Positions 8,926 to 10,760 of a stretch of DNA of 10,760 bases are shown here, piece by piece. The stretch is from Saccoglossus kowalevskii. Its lineage: Eukaryota > Hemichordata > Enteropneusta > Harrimaniidae. Under the pieces are notes generated by a model, which saw only the letters and a program-made list of their open reading frames with translations, was not told the DNA's origin and searched no databases. A program made the position numbers and the translations under genes. The stretch's first letter is position 1. Every line of letters starts with the position of its first letter. Location of the stretch: NCBI RefSeq assembly GCF_000003605.2, contig NW_003124894.1, positions 410,802 to 421,561 on the forward strand. Reading direction: 5' to 3'.

Positions 8926-9158
8926 ATTCCTATACATCGCGCCCTCTAGTGATGGAACCCTTCTGTGTTGTTATAATGGCGTACACGGGTTGTGTAGTCG
9001 TTCGTTATCTAGAAAATATAGTAAAATCTGACAAAATTGTAATCTCCATTGATGAACGACTAAATGATCGGAATGAAATCGGCGCTTTGAATGGCCTTAG
9101 TCTCACCCGCCTACGTCATAGAAGCCTTTCGTCACTAGATGGCGCGACCTATAGGAAT
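8926..9158. repeat. Inverted-repeat unit with CTCF-like cores in both arms
   Basis: The arms at 8926-8954 and 9130-9158 match in inverse orientation at 25 of 29 bases, with weaker pairing continuing inward to about 8966 and 9118. Each contains a 14-base core close to the CTCF consensus CCACNAGRKGGCRS: minus strand TCACTAGAGGGCGCGA at 8937-8952 and plus strand TCACTAGATGGCGCGA at 9132-9147. It may be a small foldback (MITE-like) element of about 233 bp or a pair of insulator sites. No clear target-site duplication or transposase is seen. A plus-strand open frame of 99 codons crosses it without recognisable similarity. Confidence 0.5.
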
Positions 9159-9255
9159 AGCGTATTATGTTCACTAATGCTCAAGCACGTCCACTGAGAT
9201 AAATTTTATTAGCAGCTAATATTGTGTGTTTACTTCGTTTTTGAAGATTACTCAC
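9159..9255. other. Short spacer, nothing recognised
   Basis: AT-rich spacer between the inverted-repeat unit and the possible minus-strand splice donor. If that exon is real, this is the start of its intron. Confidence 0.4.
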
Positions 9256-9322
9256 CTGGATTTTTTGGGGGGAAGTGCTCCGCAACCAGTTGGGGAAATA
9301 ATCGACATTGAGGGCGTCCCAT
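9256..9322 (-). CDS. Possible first coding exon of an unknown minus-strand gene
   Basis: On the minus strand an ATG (9320-9322, context GAGCGATGG, G at -3 and +4) opens a frame of 22 codons plus one base, MGRPQCRLFPQLVAEHFPPK and two more, that runs straight into the consensus donor CCAG|GTGAGT. Reading past the donor reaches a stop at once (GAG TAA), as expected if the exon really ends there. A promoter-like module lies about 220 bases upstream (9536-9556). I do not recognise the peptide and found no convincing second exon in the window, so the call is tentative; a short open frame plus a donor can occur by chance. Confidence 0.25.
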
Positions 9323-9535
9323 CGCTCAAAGCTTGGCGTTTTTAATAACAAATTACCTAAAGTTTGCTAAAATAACCGAAAATCTTGAAATTTAGGGTAA
9401 AAAAACTAGACTCGACCGTGAATAAGGGGGTTCAAAATAGGCGCTACCGGTCTGCTACAACAATGGGAGTCTCCCCACCACTTTGTTGACATCGCTGCAG
9501 TGTTTGATTATCGTCACCCTCTCAACCATATATTC

Positions 9536-9556
9536 CCACGTGGATTGGTCACGTCA
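9536..9556 (-). promoter_or_regulatory. E-box / CCAAT / CRE-like composite module
   Basis: Three motifs abut without gaps. On the plus strand they are CCACGTGG (9536-9543, perfect palindromic E-box), ATTGG (9544-9548, CCAAT box on the minus strand) and TCACGTCA (9549-9556; minus strand TGACGTGA, a CRE/UPRE-type bZIP site). It would suit the promoter of the possible minus-strand exon at 9256-9322. Function is inferred from motifs only. Confidence 0.35.
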
Positions 9557-9647
9557 GTATGTTATGTGATCAAAATGGCTGCAACACCATACTGTTTTAT
9601 ATTGCGATAAATTGTTACTGATGTGCTGTTGTCGGCGAGTGACAATC

Positions 9648-10078
9648 ATTCACGAATCAACGAATCTTAGGCTATACGTGAATCACGAATAATAATAGTT
9701 GGTTGTTATTGTAATAATTATTTACCAGTGGCACAGTCAAAATGACGAAACATTTCCGCAATCCTGTTCTACTGCCGTGAAAATGTATAATGTAATGATA
9801 AATAGCACAGGTGTTTCCTGATGATGAACGGGTAGTCACGCCAAAAGCTCACACAGATGGTTGTAACCTCACACAATGCAATTGAATATTAACATCACAA
9901 TACTCATTATCCCAGTGAAATAAATTAATTTCAATAATTTATTAAATTAAAGTCACGATACAACACCAACGCAAATATTAATTAAATAAGTATTTACAAA
10001 TATATTCACTAGTGTCCATGACATGTGTTTTATTGTGGATTTTTTGAATCGTGATTCGCGAATCATTGATTCATGAAT
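9648..10078. repeat. Diverged inverted repeat built of GAATCA words around an AT-rich core
   Basis: 9648-9666 pairs with 10060-10078 at 16 of 19 bases in inverse orientation, and 9677-9690 pairs with 10046-10060 at about 12 of 14, in matching order. Between them is an AT-rich core with no open frame of note. The arms are short and diverged. It could be an old foldback element or a chance cluster of GAATCA/TGATTC words. Confidence 0.35.
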
Positions 10079-10400
10079 TACTCTAATTCGTTGCCGGTGG
10101 GTGAAATATAGCTGAATGATTGGATATGACACAGGTTCTACATATGTATTGACGACTGTGAGGGCGTGGTGTTGTGCAGATACACCCATACTAGTATATT
10201 CCGCATCGGAGAATTGACCCTGGGCGTGTGGCTGGCTGAAATTGTTTTCGATGTCGGTCGTCCGTCCTCGTAGTTGTAAAGTATCTAGGCCTTATTATGC
10301 GTAAGTGGTTATATAATAAAATCACCTGACAAAATTCGGTACAAATTATAAGGTTAATATCTCTATTTCTTCAAAGCGGAGGGTCGTCACTAGGCTGGCG
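10079..10400. other. No gene seen
   Basis: I find no exon, RNA gene or strong repeat here. A minus-strand open frame (9953-10189) shows no similarity I know. Confidence 0.5.
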
Positions 10401-10488
10401 CAGTCGGGGCGATTAATTTGTTTATGTAAATTAAATAAAATAACAAATTTCGCGAAATGGAGGTGTAACTGCGAAATCACCCCGACTG
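10401..10488. repeat. Nested inverted repeat / hairpin
   Basis: CAGTCGGGGCGATT (10401-10414) pairs with AATCACCCCGACTG (10475-10488) at 13 of 14 bases. Inside it AATTTGTT (10415-10422) pairs perfectly with AACAAATT (10442-10449). The right arm carries about 25 extra bases, starting at the perfect palindrome TTTCGCGAAA (10448-10457), which also resembles an E2F site. Confidence 0.45.
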
Positions 10489-10594
10489 GTTTATTCTGCA
10501 TGTCCCTCTATCGACACTGCAGGAACCCGGCGATTTTTCAACGGGTAATTATGTTAAGTAGTAATTAACAAGTAATGATGTAATTGACAATCTC

Positions 10595-10645
10595 AGCCAA
10601 TCACAACGTCTCTTCAACTGACCTCTGACCGAGAAGACGTTGGCT
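10595..10645. promoter_or_regulatory. CCAAT box within a short hairpin
   Basis: AGCCAATCA (10595-10603) is a full match to the NF-Y CCAAT consensus. It lies in an imperfect stem: AGCC (10595-10598) pairs with GGCT (10642-10645) and AACGTCT (10605-10611) with AGACGTT (10635-10641), with the CCAAT tail bulged. It may mark a promoter for a gene to the right, but no exon is seen before the window ends. Confidence 0.3.
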
Positions 10646-10760
10646 GGTTGCAGCAGCCGATTTTTTTTTAATTCTACGACTAGTACGAATTACTTTTTTA
10701 CACATTGGGATGAATTAGAAACGACGACTACGACAAACTCGAATTTCAACGTGCCGCCAT

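Noticed and set aside
8898-9197. 99-codon plus-strand frame as a gene
   Set aside because: It spans the inverted repeat, has no recognisable similarity, no promoter and no supporting splice signals.
9247-9320. ATTACTCACCTGG as the 5' end of a U1 snRNA gene
   Set aside because: Only the donor-complementary words resemble U1; the following bases do not match U1 loops or an Sm site. A splice donor on the other strand explains it better.

Overview
The window looks like nuclear DNA from an animal, most likely an invertebrate. The main gene is split into nine visible exons by short GT-AG introns, intergenic DNA is AT-rich, and an old LTR retroelement sits beside the gene. I see no bacterial operon structure, CRISPR array or rRNA. 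The sequence alone does not fix the species.

Layout. (1) 1-1631 holds the 5' end of a decayed Ty3/gypsy-type LTR retrotransposon on the minus strand. It has a complete LTR (995-1631), a primer binding site matching the 3' end of a leucine tRNA (976-993), and a gag reading frame broken by a stop and three frame changes that runs off the left edge. (2) 1632-2682 has no recognisable gene and is probably intron. (3) 2683-7673 on the plus strand is the 3' part of an SLC22-family (major facilitator superfamily) membrane transporter gene. Nine exons join without a frame break into 460 codons plus a stop. The N-terminal roughly 110-130 residues (first membrane helix and most of the first extracellular loop) are upstream of the window. 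A probable polyadenylation signal lies at 7751-7756. (4) 7775-8925 is AT-rich with no supported gene. (5) 8926-9158 is bounded by an inverted repeat whose arms each carry a CTCF-like core, in divergent orientation. (6) 9256-9557 looks like the promoter and first coding exon of a possible minus-strand gene: an E-box/CCAAT/CRE-like module, then an ATG with a good context that reads open into a consensus splice donor. (7) 9558-10760 holds inverted repeats, a CCAAT box and YY1-like words, but no gene I can support.

Function. Only the transporter can be assigned with confidence. Its TM11 carries the Arg-Val-Gly signature of organic anion and carnitine type SLC22 members, not the Asp of classical organic cation transporters. 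The other items of interest are regulatory: a CpG-rich block with a BANP-type palindrome inside intron 1, the CTCF-like pair just past the gene's 3' end, and the putative opposite-strand promoter beyond it. Together they would fit a boundary between two convergent genes, but that is inference. I found no clear sign of a wholly new gene system.
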